From positions 1 to 42,944 of the forward strand of contig NZ_AOJK01000009.1 in the NCBI RefSeq assembly GCF_000336875.1: a stretch of 42,944 bases of DNA, in the 5' to 3' direction. Positions 22,391 through 30,237 of this stretch are shown here, one piece after another (position 1 is the first letter of the stretch; each line of letters begins with the position of its first letter). The position numbers were made by a program, and so were the translations under genes. The notes below the pieces were generated by a model, which did not search any database, was not told the DNA's origin, and worked only from the letters and a program-made list of their open reading frames with translations. This DNA is from Halorubrum californiense DSM 19288. GTDB taxonomy: Archaea; Halobacteriota; Halobacteria; Halobacteriales; Haloferacaceae.

Positions 22391-23337
22391 GCACCCACGC
22401 CGTCCCGGTCGAGAAGTACCACGGCACGGGCAACGACTTCCTCGTCGTCGACGCCGACGCCGAGATAGTCGGCGACCGCGCGGCGTTCGCCCGCGCCCAC
22501 TGCGACCGCGAGACGGGCGTGGACGGCCGGGACTTCGGCGCCGACGCCGACGACAGCGGCGCGCCCGCGGACCGCCGCGGCGCGGACGGCGTCCTCTTCC
22601 TCAGCGACGAGGAGCGGTTCGACCCGACGCGCGTCGTGATGACGCTGGTCCAGCCGGACGGCTCCACCGCGACGATGTGCGGAAACGGCGCCCGCGTCGT
22701 CGCACGGTGGGCTCACGACCGGACGGGGGACCGCGAGTTCATGATCGACACGCAGGCCGGCACCCGGCGCGCCACCGTGACCGCGGACGGGACCGCGGCC
22801 ACCATCGAGATGGGCGCGCCGACGTTCGACCCCCGCCGCGTCCCGGTCGCCAGCGACGGCGCGCTCGCGGACGAACCGCTGATCGACGAACCGGTCGAGG
22901 TGCTACCCGTCACCGCCGTCAACACCGGCGTCCCGCACGCGGTCGCGTTCGTCGACGGCGGCCGCGACGACCCGGACGGCATCGACGCGGTCGACCTCAA
23001 CGCGGTCGCGCCGCCGGTCCGGCACGCCGACGTCTTCCCCGAGGGCGCGAACGTGAACCTCGCGGCGGTCGTCGACGACGGGTCCGGCGACGGCCCCGCG
23101 GTCCTCGACCAACGCACCTTCGAGCGCGGCGTCGAGGGCGAGACGCGCTCCTGCGGCACCGGCGCGGTCGCGGTCGTCGCGGCCGCGCGCCGGCTCGGCC
23201 TAATCTCCGGCGACGACGCCGTGAGCCGACCGCCGGGCGGCGAACTGGATATCACCGTCCCCGACGCGGGGCACGCCACCCTGACCGGTCCCGTCGCCCA
23301 CGAGTTTTCAGGGGCGCTCCCCGCCGACCCGCGATGA
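22387..23337 (+). CDS. dapF: Diaminopimelate epimerase
   Basis: Cofactor-free epimerase that turns LL-diaminopimelate into the meso form used by LysA; 316 residues. The two catalytic cysteines are C98 in TMCGNGARV and C256 in RSCGTGAVAV, in two pseudo-symmetric domains. The start EKYHGTGNDFLVVD is the usual opening. NTGVPHAVAFVDG and EGANVNLAAVV are further family marks. Both catalytic cysteines are intact. The ATG at 22387 overlaps lysA by ATGA and the stop overlaps dapE by ATGA. The gene is complete. Confidence 0.97.
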   Translation: MSTHAVPVEKYHGTGNDFLVVDADAEIVGDRAAFARAHCDRETGVDGRDFGADADDSGAPADRRGADGVLFLSDEERFDPTRVVMTLVQPDGSTATMCGNGARVVARWAHDRTGDREFMIDTQAGTRRATVTADGTAATIEMGAPTFDPRRVPVASDGALADEPLIDEPVEVLPVTAVNTGVPHAVAFVDGGRDDPDGIDAVDLNAVAPPVRHADVFPEGANVNLAAVVDDGSGDGPAVLDQRTFERGVEGETRSCGTGAVAVVAAARRLGLISGDDAVSRPPGGELDITVPDAGHATLTGPVAHEFSGALPADPR

Positions 23338-24614
23338 GCGACGGGAGCGACGCCGCCCCGGGGCGCCCCGACGACTTCGACCCGGTCTCGTTCCTCGAAG
23401 ACGCGGTCCAGATTCCCTCCCACGAGTCGGTCGACGAGATGCGCGAGTTCGTCGTTGACCTGCTGGACGACCGGAGCGCCGACCCCGCGGTCGCCGCGGA
23501 CGGCTGCGTCCTCGCGGAGAAGCGCTCGCCGGCCCCCGAAGACGGCCCGCACCTCGTGTTGAACACGCACTTCGACACGGTGACGCCGCACGTCCCGTTC
23601 GAGCGGGGCGAGGCGGCGGACGAGCGTGGCGGTTCGGCGGAGGCCCCCGACGGACCCGACGGAGCGAGCGAGGTGATCCGCGGACGCGGCGCCTGCGACG
23701 CGAAGGGACCGCTCGCGGCGCTGCTCGCCGGCTTTCTCGCCGCCGACCCCGACCGCGGGCAGATCACGCTCGCGCTCACGCCCGACGAGGAGGAACTCTC
23801 GCTCGGCGCGGCGGCGCTGACGGGGCGGCTTCCGGGGACGGACGACCGGCTCGACGGCGACCTGTTCCTCGTCGGGGAGCCGACCGGCCTCGACGCGTGT
23901 ACCGCCGCGAAGGGACGCTTTCAGGCGACCGTCGAGCTCTCCGGGACGGCCGCGCACGCCGCGGAGTTCGCGGGCGCGAACGCGGTCGCGGCCGCGGAGG
24001 ACGCGCTCGGCGCGGTCCGGACCTTCGACGCGGACGCCGACGAGCACCCGCAACTCGGCCCGCCGAAGCTCACCCCGACCGTCATCGGGGGGGGCGCGGC
24101 GACGAACCAAGTGCCGGCGGACTGTTCGATCACCGTCGACCGGCGGAGCGTGCCGCCCGAGACCGCCGAGGAGTTCCGGTCGTCGCTCGCGGCCGCGGTG
24201 CGGGAGTCGCTCGCCGACGGCGCGGGCGGCGACCACGGCGACGTCGACGCCGCGGTCGGGCTCACCGACCGCGAGTCACCGTTCCTCGAGGCGTTCGCGA
24301 CCGACCCGGACCACGAACTCGTCCGAATCGTCGCGGGGGCGGCGCGCGAGGCGGCCGACGCGGCCGGCCTTCCGAGCGAGCGCGGCGGGTCCGCGCGACC
24401 GTTCGGCGCCGCGACGGAGGCCTCCTACTTCGCGCCGGCGCCGACGGTCGTGTTCGGGCCGGGGGACCTCGCCGACGAGTCGGGCGCCGTCGCGCACGCC
24501 GAACGGGAGTACGTCCGCGTCCGAGAGGTCGAGGCTGCCGCGGCGGCGGTCAGAGACGCGGTGTCGGCGCTGGTCGGCGGAGCGGAAACGACGGGGACCG
24601 ACGACGCAGTTTAA
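23334..24614 (+). CDS. dapE: Succinyl-diaminopimelate desuccinylase (M20 peptidase family)
   Basis: Zinc enzyme that removes succinate from N-succinyl-LL-diaminopimelate to give LL-DAP; 426 residues. M20 metal-site motifs are visible: LVLNTHFDTVTPH (first His), GRGACDAKGPLAALL (bridging Asp), TPDEEELSLGAAAL (general-base Glu pair) and FLVGEPTGLDAC. The dimerisation domain holds GRFQATVELSGTAAHAAE. It is the last gene of the cluster, so DapE rather than LysK/ArgE fits best. It starts at 23334, overlapping dapF by ATGA, and its stop shares TTAA with the opposing NYN gene. A low-complexity acidic patch lies near residues 98-112. Confidence 0.93.
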   Translation: MSDGSDAAPGRPDDFDPVSFLEDAVQIPSHESVDEMREFVVDLLDDRSADPAVAADGCVLAEKRSPAPEDGPHLVLNTHFDTVTPHVPFERGEAADERGGSAEAPDGPDGASEVIRGRGACDAKGPLAALLAGFLAADPDRGQITLALTPDEEELSLGAAALTGRLPGTDDRLDGDLFLVGEPTGLDACTAAKGRFQATVELSGTAAHAAEFAGANAVAAAEDALGAVRTFDADADEHPQLGPPKLTPTVIGGGAATNQVPADCSITVDRRSVPPETAEEFRSSLAAAVRESLADGAGGDHGDVDAAVGLTDRESPFLEAFATDPDHELVRIVAGAAREAADAAGLPSERGGSARPFGAATEASYFAPAPTVVFGPGDLADESGAVAHAEREYVRVREVEAAAAAVRDAVSALVGGAETTGTDDAV

Positions 24615-25108
24615 AGCAGGAACGTCTCCTTCTGCTCGGCGAGGTCGACGAAGTCGTCGGCGGCCTCGATCAGTTCGTCGGCGGCGGAGTTACCGAACCC
24701 CATCGCCTCCACGCGCACGCCCTCGTGACGGAGGTGCGAGCAGAGCCGGGCGAAGTCGCCGTCGCCGGTACAGAGGACGACGGTGTCGACGTGGCTCGCG
24801 AGGGAGACGGCGTCGAGGCTCATTCCGAGGTCCCAGTCGGCCTTCTTCGAGCCGTCGGCGAACGTCTTGATCTCCTTGATCTTCGTCTCGAAGCCGATGT
24901 CGCGGAGCGCCTCGAAGAAGCTCTCCTCCTCGGGCGAGTCGGCGCGGATCACGTACGCGATGGCGCGGACGAGCGACCGGTCCGCGACGGCCTCGTCGAG
25001 CAGGCCGGAGTAGTCGATGTTCCGCGAGTAGACGCTCTGCGCGGAGTGATACAGGTTCTGCGAGTCCGCCAGCACGGCGACGCGCTGGTCCGGGTGAATC
25101 TCGCTCAT
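24611..25108 (-). CDS. NYN/LabA-type PIN-like ribonuclease
   Basis: A 165-residue single-domain protein of the NYN (DUF88/LabA-like) PIN fold, expected to be a metal-dependent ribonuclease. The acidic active-site residues are visible: D15 in VAVLADSQNLYHS, D91/D93 in KKADWDLGMSLDA, and D116/D118 in LCTGDGDFARL. These match the family. Haloarchaea have several NYN proteins whose RNA targets are unknown to me. The start ATG at 25108 begins MSEIHPDQR; upstream codons are non-coding. The stop codon overlaps the dapE stop by four bases, so the two genes converge tail to tail. It is probably transcribed alone. Confidence 0.85.
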   Translation of the reverse strand: MSEIHPDQRVAVLADSQNLYHSAQSVYSRNIDYSGLLDEAVADRSLVRAIAYVIRADSPEEESFFEALRDIGFETKIKEIKTFADGSKKADWDLGMSLDAVSLASHVDTVVLCTGDGDFARLCSHLRHEGVRVEAMGFGNSAADELIEAADDFVDLAEQKETFLL

Positions 25109-25226
25109 GCGTCCCCCTTCACCGTCCGCCGTTAGGGGCTTTGGGATCCGCGCGGCCGCGATTTCGGGGGTCGGCGGGGTCGCGACGACCACCATGGTTT
25201 ATGTCCGGCGGTGGCGACCGTGGCCC

Positions 25227-26330
25227 ATGGACGAAAAGCGGTTCGTCGTCGCCCTCTTCGGCCTCGCGGTCGCGGTCATCGCCGGCTACGTGGCCTATCG
25301 GTTCGTCGCCCCGCTCACCGTCGCCGTCTTCCTCTACTACTCGACGCGGCGGTTCTACCACCGGCTCGAACGCTTCCGGCTGCCGGCCCGGGTTCGCGCG
25401 GTTGTGTCGCTGTCGGTCATCGGCCTCCCGCTCATCGGCCTGGTGAGCTACACGCTGGTGCTGCTCGTCTTGGAGGCGCGGCGGTTCATCGAGACGTATC
25501 CGGTGGCCGACACCATCGGCGCGGAGAACTCGGTGATCGGCGACCTCGCGGCGCTGTCGAACCCGACGATGGACGAGCTGCTCGCGGCGTACCGGTCCGG
25601 GCAGTTCGACCCTCTCATCGAACTCGTCTCCGAGCAGGCGTCGCTGTTGGCGAGCACGCTGTCGGGGCTCGCCCTGAACCTGCTCATCACCGTGATCGTC
25701 ACGTACTACCTGCTCATCGACGGGTCGAAGTTCCACGACTGGCTGCTCCGGTTCGACGACGACGCGATCGTCCGCGAGTACCTCGAAACGGCGGACGACG
25801 AGCTGGAGGCCGTGCTGTACGGGAACCTGCTCAACGTCATCGCCATCTCGATCATCGCCGTCGTCACCTACCTCGGGTACAACGCGGTCGCTCCGGCGGC
25901 GGTCGAGATCCCGTACCCGACGCTCGCGGGCGCGCTCACCGGCGTCGCCAGCCTGATCCCCGTGATCGGGATGAAGATCGTCTACATCCCGATCGCGGCC
26001 GCGATGTCGATACCGATCGCGCTCGACGGCGACCTCTCGCTGTTCGCCTACGTCGCCGGGTTCCTCGCCGTCGCGATCGTGGTCGTCGACACCATCCCCG
26101 ACATCGTCCTCCGGCCGTACTTCAGCGGCGAGACCACCCACGTCGGGCTGCTCATGCTGGCGTACATCTTCGGGCCGGTCGTGTTCGGCTTCCACGGGCT
26201 GTTCCTCGCGCCGATCATCCTCGTGGTGGCGCTGACGTTCGCGGACACCGCGCTGTTGCGCCTGCTCGGCGTCGAGCCGGAGCCGGAGCCGGAGATCCCG
26301 GAGCGGCAGCACCGCCTCGACGAGTTCTGA
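25227..26330 (+). CDS. AI-2E family transporter (PerM-like)
   Basis: Multispanning membrane protein of 367 residues in the AI-2 exporter-like (AI-2E/PerM/TqsA) family; transported substrates vary, including small signals, and in some members monovalent ions and protons. Helices are seen at about residues 6-40 (two), 58-82, 140-165, 200-230, 240-290 and 300-340, with the family motifs PYPTLAGALTGVASLIPVIG, VVVDTIPDIVLRPYFSGETTH and the late GLFLAPIILVV. The N-terminal cytoplasm-facing loop holds FYHRLERFRLPAR. The ATG at 25227 gives the natural hydrophobic start; an in-frame ATG at 25194 is also possible but reads unnaturally. No operon partner. Confidence 0.87.
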   Translation: MDEKRFVVALFGLAVAVIAGYVAYRFVAPLTVAVFLYYSTRRFYHRLERFRLPARVRAVVSLSVIGLPLIGLVSYTLVLLVLEARRFIETYPVADTIGAENSVIGDLAALSNPTMDELLAAYRSGQFDPLIELVSEQASLLASTLSGLALNLLITVIVTYYLLIDGSKFHDWLLRFDDDAIVREYLETADDELEAVLYGNLLNVIAISIIAVVTYLGYNAVAPAAVEIPYPTLAGALTGVASLIPVIGMKIVYIPIAAAMSIPIALDGDLSLFAYVAGFLAVAIVVVDTIPDIVLRPYFSGETTHVGLLMLAYIFGPVVFGFHGLFLAPIILVVALTFADTALLRLLGVEPEPEPEIPERQHRLDEF

Positions 26331-26380
26331 GCCGTCGCGAGGCCCGGGGGCTCGGTCGCCGTTGGCGCCGAGCCGAAGTC

Positions 26381-26402
26381 ATATATCCCCGGTCGACGAC
26401 CG
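26381..26402 (+). promoter_or_regulatory. TATA-like box and 13-bp dyad before the FtsZ-like gene
   Basis: ATATAT at 26381-26386 lies about 28 nt before the ATG at 26411 (leaderless spacing). Just downstream is the perfect 13-bp dyad CGGTCGACGACCG (26390-26402), which sits where the transcript starts. A protein bound there could repress; GC palindromes are common here, so this is weak. Confidence 0.35.
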
Positions 26403-26410
26403 CTCCACGT

Positions 26411-27589
26411 ATGCGACTACACGTCATCGGCCTCGGCGGGGCCGGGGGGCGGATCGCCGACCGCCTCGCCGGCGAACACGGCGACGCCCCGTTCCTCGCG
26501 GGCGCACACGCCTTCGACACGGACATGGACGCGCTCGGGGCGCTGAACGCGCTCGGCGAGGAGCGCCGGTACCGGTTCAGTGACGCCGCGGGCGGGGACG
26601 GGCTCGGCGGCGACCTCCACGCCGGGCGCCGCCTCGGGGACGCGCACGCGAGCGAACTCGGCCGGGCCATGGACGACCAGCAGCCCTCCCTCGCGGAGGC
26701 GTTCCTGATCGTCGTCGGGCTCGGCGGCGCGGCCGGTGCGGGCGCGGCCCCGGCGCTCGCCGCGGAGCTCTCGCGGCTCTACGACGCCCCGGTCTACGCC
26801 TTCGGGTTCCTCCCTGCCCACGACGAGACGGTGGAACCGGACGATGACGGGCCGCCGAGCGCGGCGAGCGCGGCCGCGGGCGGCGCGGGGTCCCCCGGTG
26901 ACGAGCCGGCGCCGCCCACGACCCACCGCCCGCTGGCCGAGCGGAACGCCGCGCGGACCCTCGACGCGCTCTCTGACGAGTGCGCGGCGGTCTTCCCGTT
27001 CGACAACGGGGCGTGGATCCGGCCGAGCGAGACGCTCGCCGGGGCCCGCGAGCGGCTCAACCGGGTCGCCGTCGAGCGAATCGCGGCGCTGTTCGGCGCC
27101 GGCGAGACGCCCGAGGGGACGGCGACGCCCCAACAGGTGCTCGACGCGAGCGACATCGCCCGCGCGGTCGGGAGCGACGGCCAGATCGCGGCGATCGGGC
27201 ACGCGACGCAGGCGGTGGACGCGCCCGACTCGGGATCGCGGTTCGGACTCGGGCTGTTCGGCTCCTCGGAGCCGGCCGAGGTCGACACGAGCGCCGCGGT
27301 GTCGGCCATCGAGACGGTCATCCGGAAGGCGACCCGCGGGAAGAACACGGTCGAGGTCTCCGAGGGGCACGCCGACCGGACCCTGCTCGTGATCGGCGGC
27401 CCGCCCGCGTGGCTCAACCGGGAGGCGATCGCGGACGGGCGGCGCTGGCTCGCCGAGGAGACCGGCTCGGACGCCATCCTGAGCGGCGACGCCCCGGTCC
27501 TCGACGGCGACGCGGTCTCCGCGGTCGTGGTCCGCTCCGGCATCGACGAGCCGGACCGGCTCCGCGAGATCCGCGAGACGATCGAGTGA
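26411..27589 (+). CDS. Divergent FtsZ/tubulin-superfamily GTPase-like protein
   Basis: A 392-residue protein with the FtsZ-like start RLHVIGLGGAGGRIADRL, and an internal G-box at residues 103-111 (GLGGAAGAG) that corresponds to the GGGTGTG of FtsZ but with Ala108 replacing Thr. The T7-type catalytic loop region reads VLDASDIA (D245, D248): both aspartates are kept but the usual first Asn is not. Between about residues 140 and 180 lies a Pro/Ala/Gly-rich insert. The C-terminal domain ends with VVVRSGIDEPDRLREI. It belongs to the non-canonical FtsZ-like branch seen in haloarchaea, distinct from FtsZ1/FtsZ2 and CetZ. GTP binding may be altered. Function unknown; membrane or shape roles are the general expectation. 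Confidence 0.82.
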   Translation: MRLHVIGLGGAGGRIADRLAGEHGDAPFLAGAHAFDTDMDALGALNALGEERRYRFSDAAGGDGLGGDLHAGRRLGDAHASELGRAMDDQQPSLAEAFLIVVGLGGAAGAGAAPALAAELSRLYDAPVYAFGFLPAHDETVEPDDDGPPSAASAAAGGAGSPGDEPAPPTTHRPLAERNAARTLDALSDECAAVFPFDNGAWIRPSETLAGARERLNRVAVERIAALFGAGETPEGTATPQQVLDASDIARAVGSDGQIAAIGHATQAVDAPDSGSRFGLGLFGSSEPAEVDTSAAVSAIETVIRKATRGKNTVEVSEGHADRTLLVIGGPPAWLNREAIADGRRWLAEETGSDAILSGDAPVLDGDAVSAVVVRSGIDEPDRLREIRETIE

Positions 27590-27635
27590 CCGCGCCGCCG
27601 GCAGCAGAGGGTCGGACGCCACCAGCCGACCCGAA

Positions 27636-27647
27636 CCGGTTAACCGG
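27636..27647. promoter_or_regulatory. 12-bp palindrome overlapping a TATA-like box
   Basis: CCGGTTAACCGG is perfectly self-complementary, and its centre GGTTAACC lies about 26 nt before the GTG at 27668, where the TATA-box should be. It may therefore be both TATA and operator. Confidence 0.4.
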
Positions 27648-27667
27648 GTGGCGCGCTCACTGAGACC

Positions 27668-28402
27668 GTGACGACGCAGGCAGACCTCGGGATCGACCTC
27701 GACGTGCGCGACGCCGCGGCCGTCGCGGAGCGACGCGACGAACTGGTCGCCGCGGTGCGGGACCACGCCGGGCAGATCGCCTACCAGCTCGCGCGGCTCC
27801 AAGGCGGCGACTACGGCCGGGAGACGCTGTCGACGCCGGGCGGCGAGTGGACGGTGAAACACGAGGCCGGCGAACTGGAGTTCCTGCTGTTCTCGCCGAA
27901 ATCGGGGTCGGACACGTACGTCGTCTCGACGAAGCAGCCGCCGGAGCCGGCGGCGCTGGCGACCGCGCTCGACGACTACGCGGCGTTCGTGGCGGCGTGG
28001 AACGACCACGTCGACTCGCTGTCCGGCGTCCTCGACGGCGTGAGCGCGGAGTTCCCCGAGCCTGCGACCACCGAGGGCGTGGTGGCCGAGCGCGACCGCG
28101 TCCTCGATGAAATCCGCGACACCTGCGCGGTGATCGCCGGCGAGATCCACCGGTACGAGGGGGACGACTACGGGACGTTCACCACGCGCGTCGAGGGCGA
28201 CCGCTGGGAGCTGAAGTACGACGAGGGGGCGGTCTCGTACCTCCGGATCGGCGGGTCGGGCGGGCTCTACCTCCTCTCGCAGTACGGCGCCCCTTCCGCG
28301 GCCGACGTCCGGGAGTACGCCGACCGATTCCGCGGGTTCGTCGAGGCGTACAACGAGTTCGTCGACGAACTCGAAAGCGATCTCGAACGGATCGCCGTCT
28401 GA
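27668..28402 (+). CDS. Internally duplicated haloarchaeal hypothetical protein
   Basis: A soluble, acidic protein of 244 residues without known catalytic motifs, starting at GTG 27668. It has two copies of one domain: copy 1 (about residues 26-120) has IAYQLARLQGGDYGRET, GEWTVKHEAGELEFLLF, YVVSTKQPP and YAAFVAAWNDHVDSL; copy 2 (about 135-240) has IAGEIHRYEGDDYGTFT, DRWELKYDEGAVSYLRI, YLLSQYGAP and FRGFVEAYNEFVDEL. The same order of helix, two beta segments and helix recurs. The role is unknown to me. A start-site palindrome overlaps its TATA-like box. It is a single gene before purK. Confidence 0.75.
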   Translation: MTTQADLGIDLDVRDAAAVAERRDELVAAVRDHAGQIAYQLARLQGGDYGRETLSTPGGEWTVKHEAGELEFLLFSPKSGSDTYVVSTKQPPEPAALATALDDYAAFVAAWNDHVDSLSGVLDGVSAEFPEPATTEGVVAERDRVLDEIRDTCAVIAGEIHRYEGDDYGTFTTRVEGDRWELKYDEGAVSYLRIGGSGGLYLLSQYGAPSAADVREYADRFRGFVEAYNEFVDELESDLERIAV

Positions 28403-28462
28403 GCCGGCGGTCTCCGACCGAGAGATCCGTATCTGTGCGTATCTGAGTCTCATTTTGGCAAT

Positions 28463-28469
28463 ACTTATT
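28463..28469 (+). promoter_or_regulatory. TATA-like promoter of purK
   Basis: ACTTATT lies about 30 nt before the purK ATG (28496), in an AT-richer stretch. It fits a leaderless purK transcript. Confidence 0.45.
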
Positions 28470-28495
28470 CATCGCTGTCCAGTACCGACTCGCAC

Positions 28496-29677
28496 ATGTC
28501 GATCACTCTTCCGGGGCCGACGCTCGGCGTCGTCGGCGGCGGACAGCTGGGCCGGATGCTCGCCGAGGCCGCCGCGCCGCTCGGCGTCGACCTCGTCGTG
28601 TTGGACCCGACGCCTGACTGCCCGGCGGCGCCCGTCGCGGCCGACCAGATCGTCGGCGACTTCGACGACGCGGACGCGATAGACGAACTCGCGGCCCGCG
28701 TCGACGCGCTGACCTTCGAGATCGAACTCGCGGACCCGGACGTCCTCGCGGCCGCGAGCGAGGAACACGGCGTGCCGGTCCACCCCGACCCGGCCACGCT
28801 GGAGACGATCCAGGACAAGCTGGTCCAGAAGGAGGCGCTCGCGGACGCCGGGATCCCGATCCCGGAGTTCGTCGCGGTCGCGACCGCCGAGGGGCTCGAA
28901 CGCGTCGTCGAGGAGTTCGGCGGCGTCATGCTGAAGGCCCGCGAGGGCGGGTACGACGGCCGCGGGAACGTCCCGGTCGAGACGCCCGACGAGGCCGTCG
29001 ACGCCCTCGACGCGGTCGGCGGGGCCGCGATGGCCGAGGAGTTCCTCGACTTCGAGCGCGAGATCGCCGTGATGGGGCTGAAGGGTGCGGACGGCGAAAC
29101 GCGGACCTACCCCGTCACGGAGACGGTCCACCGCGAGGAGATCCTCCGCGAGAGCGTGAGTCCCGCCCGCGCCGACGACGCGGTCGTCGCCGAGGCAGAG
29201 TCGATCGCCCACGACGTGCTGGAGGTCCTCGACGGCCGCGGCGTCTTCGGGATCGAACTGTTCGAGACCCGCGACGGGGGGGTGCTGGTCAACGAGATCG
29301 CGCCGCGCCCGCACAACTCCGGCCACTGGACGATCGAGGGCGCGCGCACCTCGCAGTTCGAGAACCACGTCCGCGCCGTCCTCGGGTGGCCGCTCGGCCC
29401 GACCGACCTCGTCGCGCCCGCGGTCACGGCTAATCTGCTCGGGGATGTCGAGGAGACACGGCCGGCCACGCTCCGGAACGTCGAGACGATCCTCGACGCC
29501 CCCGACGCCGACCTCCACTGGTACGGGAAAGACGACGTGTACCCGCTCCGGAAGATGGGGCACCTGACGGTGACGGAACGAGGCGTGGATTCGCCGAACG
29601 ACGGCGAGGCAGACCGCGACGCGCTGGTCTCTCAGGCGCGAGAACTCCGGAACGGACTGACGTTCCGGGAAGAGTAG
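28496..29677 (+). CDS. purK: N5-carboxyaminoimidazole ribonucleotide synthase
   Basis: ATP-grasp enzyme of purine synthesis: joins bicarbonate to aminoimidazole ribonucleotide (AIR) to make N5-CAIR. The protein has 393 residues. The N-terminal Rossmann-like domain reads TLGVVGGGQLGRMLAEAA; the ATP-grasp core has DKLVQKEALADAGIPIPEF, MLKAREGGYDGRGN and EEFLDFEREIAVMG; the end of the active site is ELFETRDGGVLVNEIAPRPHNSGHW. All main ATP-grasp positions are present. In many haloarchaea purE follows directly; here a toxin-antitoxin pair on the other strand separates them. It has its own promoter-like box. Confidence 0.96.
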   Translation: MSITLPGPTLGVVGGGQLGRMLAEAAAPLGVDLVVLDPTPDCPAAPVAADQIVGDFDDADAIDELAARVDALTFEIELADPDVLAAASEEHGVPVHPDPATLETIQDKLVQKEALADAGIPIPEFVAVATAEGLERVVEEFGGVMLKAREGGYDGRGNVPVETPDEAVDALDAVGGAAMAEEFLDFEREIAVMGLKGADGETRTYPVTETVHREEILRESVSPARADDAVVAEAESIAHDVLEVLDGRGVFGIELFETRDGGVLVNEIAPRPHNSGHWTIEGARTSQFENHVRAVLGWPLGPTDLVAPAVTANLLGDVEETRPATLRNVETILDAPDADLHWYGKDDVYPLRKMGHLTVTERGVDSPNDGEADRDALVSQARELRNGLTFREE

Positions 29678-30213
29678 TCCCGAACGGCTCTCAGGAGTTG
29701 CGGTCTATCCAAGCGCAGAAGTCGTCGAAATCGTGTGCACCGGCGGCGTCCGCGATACCCCTGAGCGTTCCCGCCCGAAGTTCGTCGTGGAGCGGAACCG
29801 TGACGTGTCTTTTGTCCGTCTCGTCCGTCGGGCGTTCGTAGTAGAGCTGCGCGTGGTCGCCGGCGGTCCGTCGCCACTCGAACCCGCCGCGGTTGACGAG
29901 GACCTTCACGACCTCCCGTCCGGAGAAGGTGCGCCTCGCCACGATATTTGAGGACGTCCGGCGGCTCCGTGTCTCCAGTTTCGTTCTCTTCGGGATCGAT
30001 CCCGAGTTCCCGAAGCTCTTCCTCGGTCGGCTCGCGACCGATCTCTCCACGGTGGAGCGCGACGGCCTCGTCGAGGTTCTCTAGCGCGTCGGAGCGAGAC
30101 TGGCCCTGCGTCGTGACGCCAGTTCCCACGTCTCGGGCGATCCACCGCCCCTCGTCTCGCCAGAGGCGGATCTCGCCGTCGTGGTCTCCTCCGTCGTCCG
30201 TGGAGCTCGCCAT
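29632..30213 (-). CDS. hicB: HicB-family antitoxin, with a frame running through hicA
   Basis: Antitoxin partner of HicA. The conserved part (about residues 1-88, positions 30213-29950) has GEIRLWRDEGRWIARDVGTG, TTQGQSRSDALENLDEAVAL and the RELGIDPEENETG tail; it binds HicA and would also bind the operator. Related haloarchaeal HicB proteins end just after a DVLK-like tail at the hicA start. Here, no stop follows DVLKYRGE and the frame stays open through all of hicA in a shifted frame to TGA near 29632, giving 193 residues with an Arg-rich foreign tail. This could be a sequencing error, a small deletion at the stop codon, or a real overlap. A TATA-like box precedes it. Confidence 0.78.
   Translation of the reverse strand: MASSTDDGGDHDGEIRLWRDEGRWIARDVGTGVTTQGQSRSDALENLDEAVALHRGEIGREPTEEELRELGIDPEENETGDTEPPDVLKYRGEAHLLRTGGREGPRQPRRVRVATDRRRPRAALLRTPDGRDGQKTRHGSAPRRTSGGNAQGYRGRRRCTRFRRLLRLDRPQLLRAVRDYSSRNVSPFRSSRA
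29691..29942 (-). CDS. hicA: HicA-family mRNA interferase toxin
   Basis: Small toxin of the HicAB type II system, a double-stranded-RNA-binding-like fold that cleaves mRNA. From the GTG at 29942 it has 83 residues: MARRTFSGREVVKVLVNRGG, then WRRTAGDHAQLYYE with the catalytic His, and VTVPLHDELRAGTLRGIAD. No ATG lies near, and the upstream part of this frame to 30050 looks foreign (it is the shifted hicB sequence), so GTG is the best start. It lies inverted between purK and purE and is read with hicB upstream, whose frame covers it completely. Confidence 0.87.
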   Translation of the reverse strand: MARRTFSGREVVKVLVNRGGFEWRRTAGDHAQLYYERPTDETDKRHVTVPLHDELRAGTLRGIADAAGAHDFDDFCAWIDRNS

Positions 30214-30237
30214 TACCGTAGGATTCGGGCGATTCGG

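Noticed and set aside
22387..24614. Opposite-strand and shifted frames of several hundred codons in the dap cluster
   Set aside because: They are GC-bias shadows of lysA, dapF and dapE, which have complete catalytic motifs in the chosen frames.
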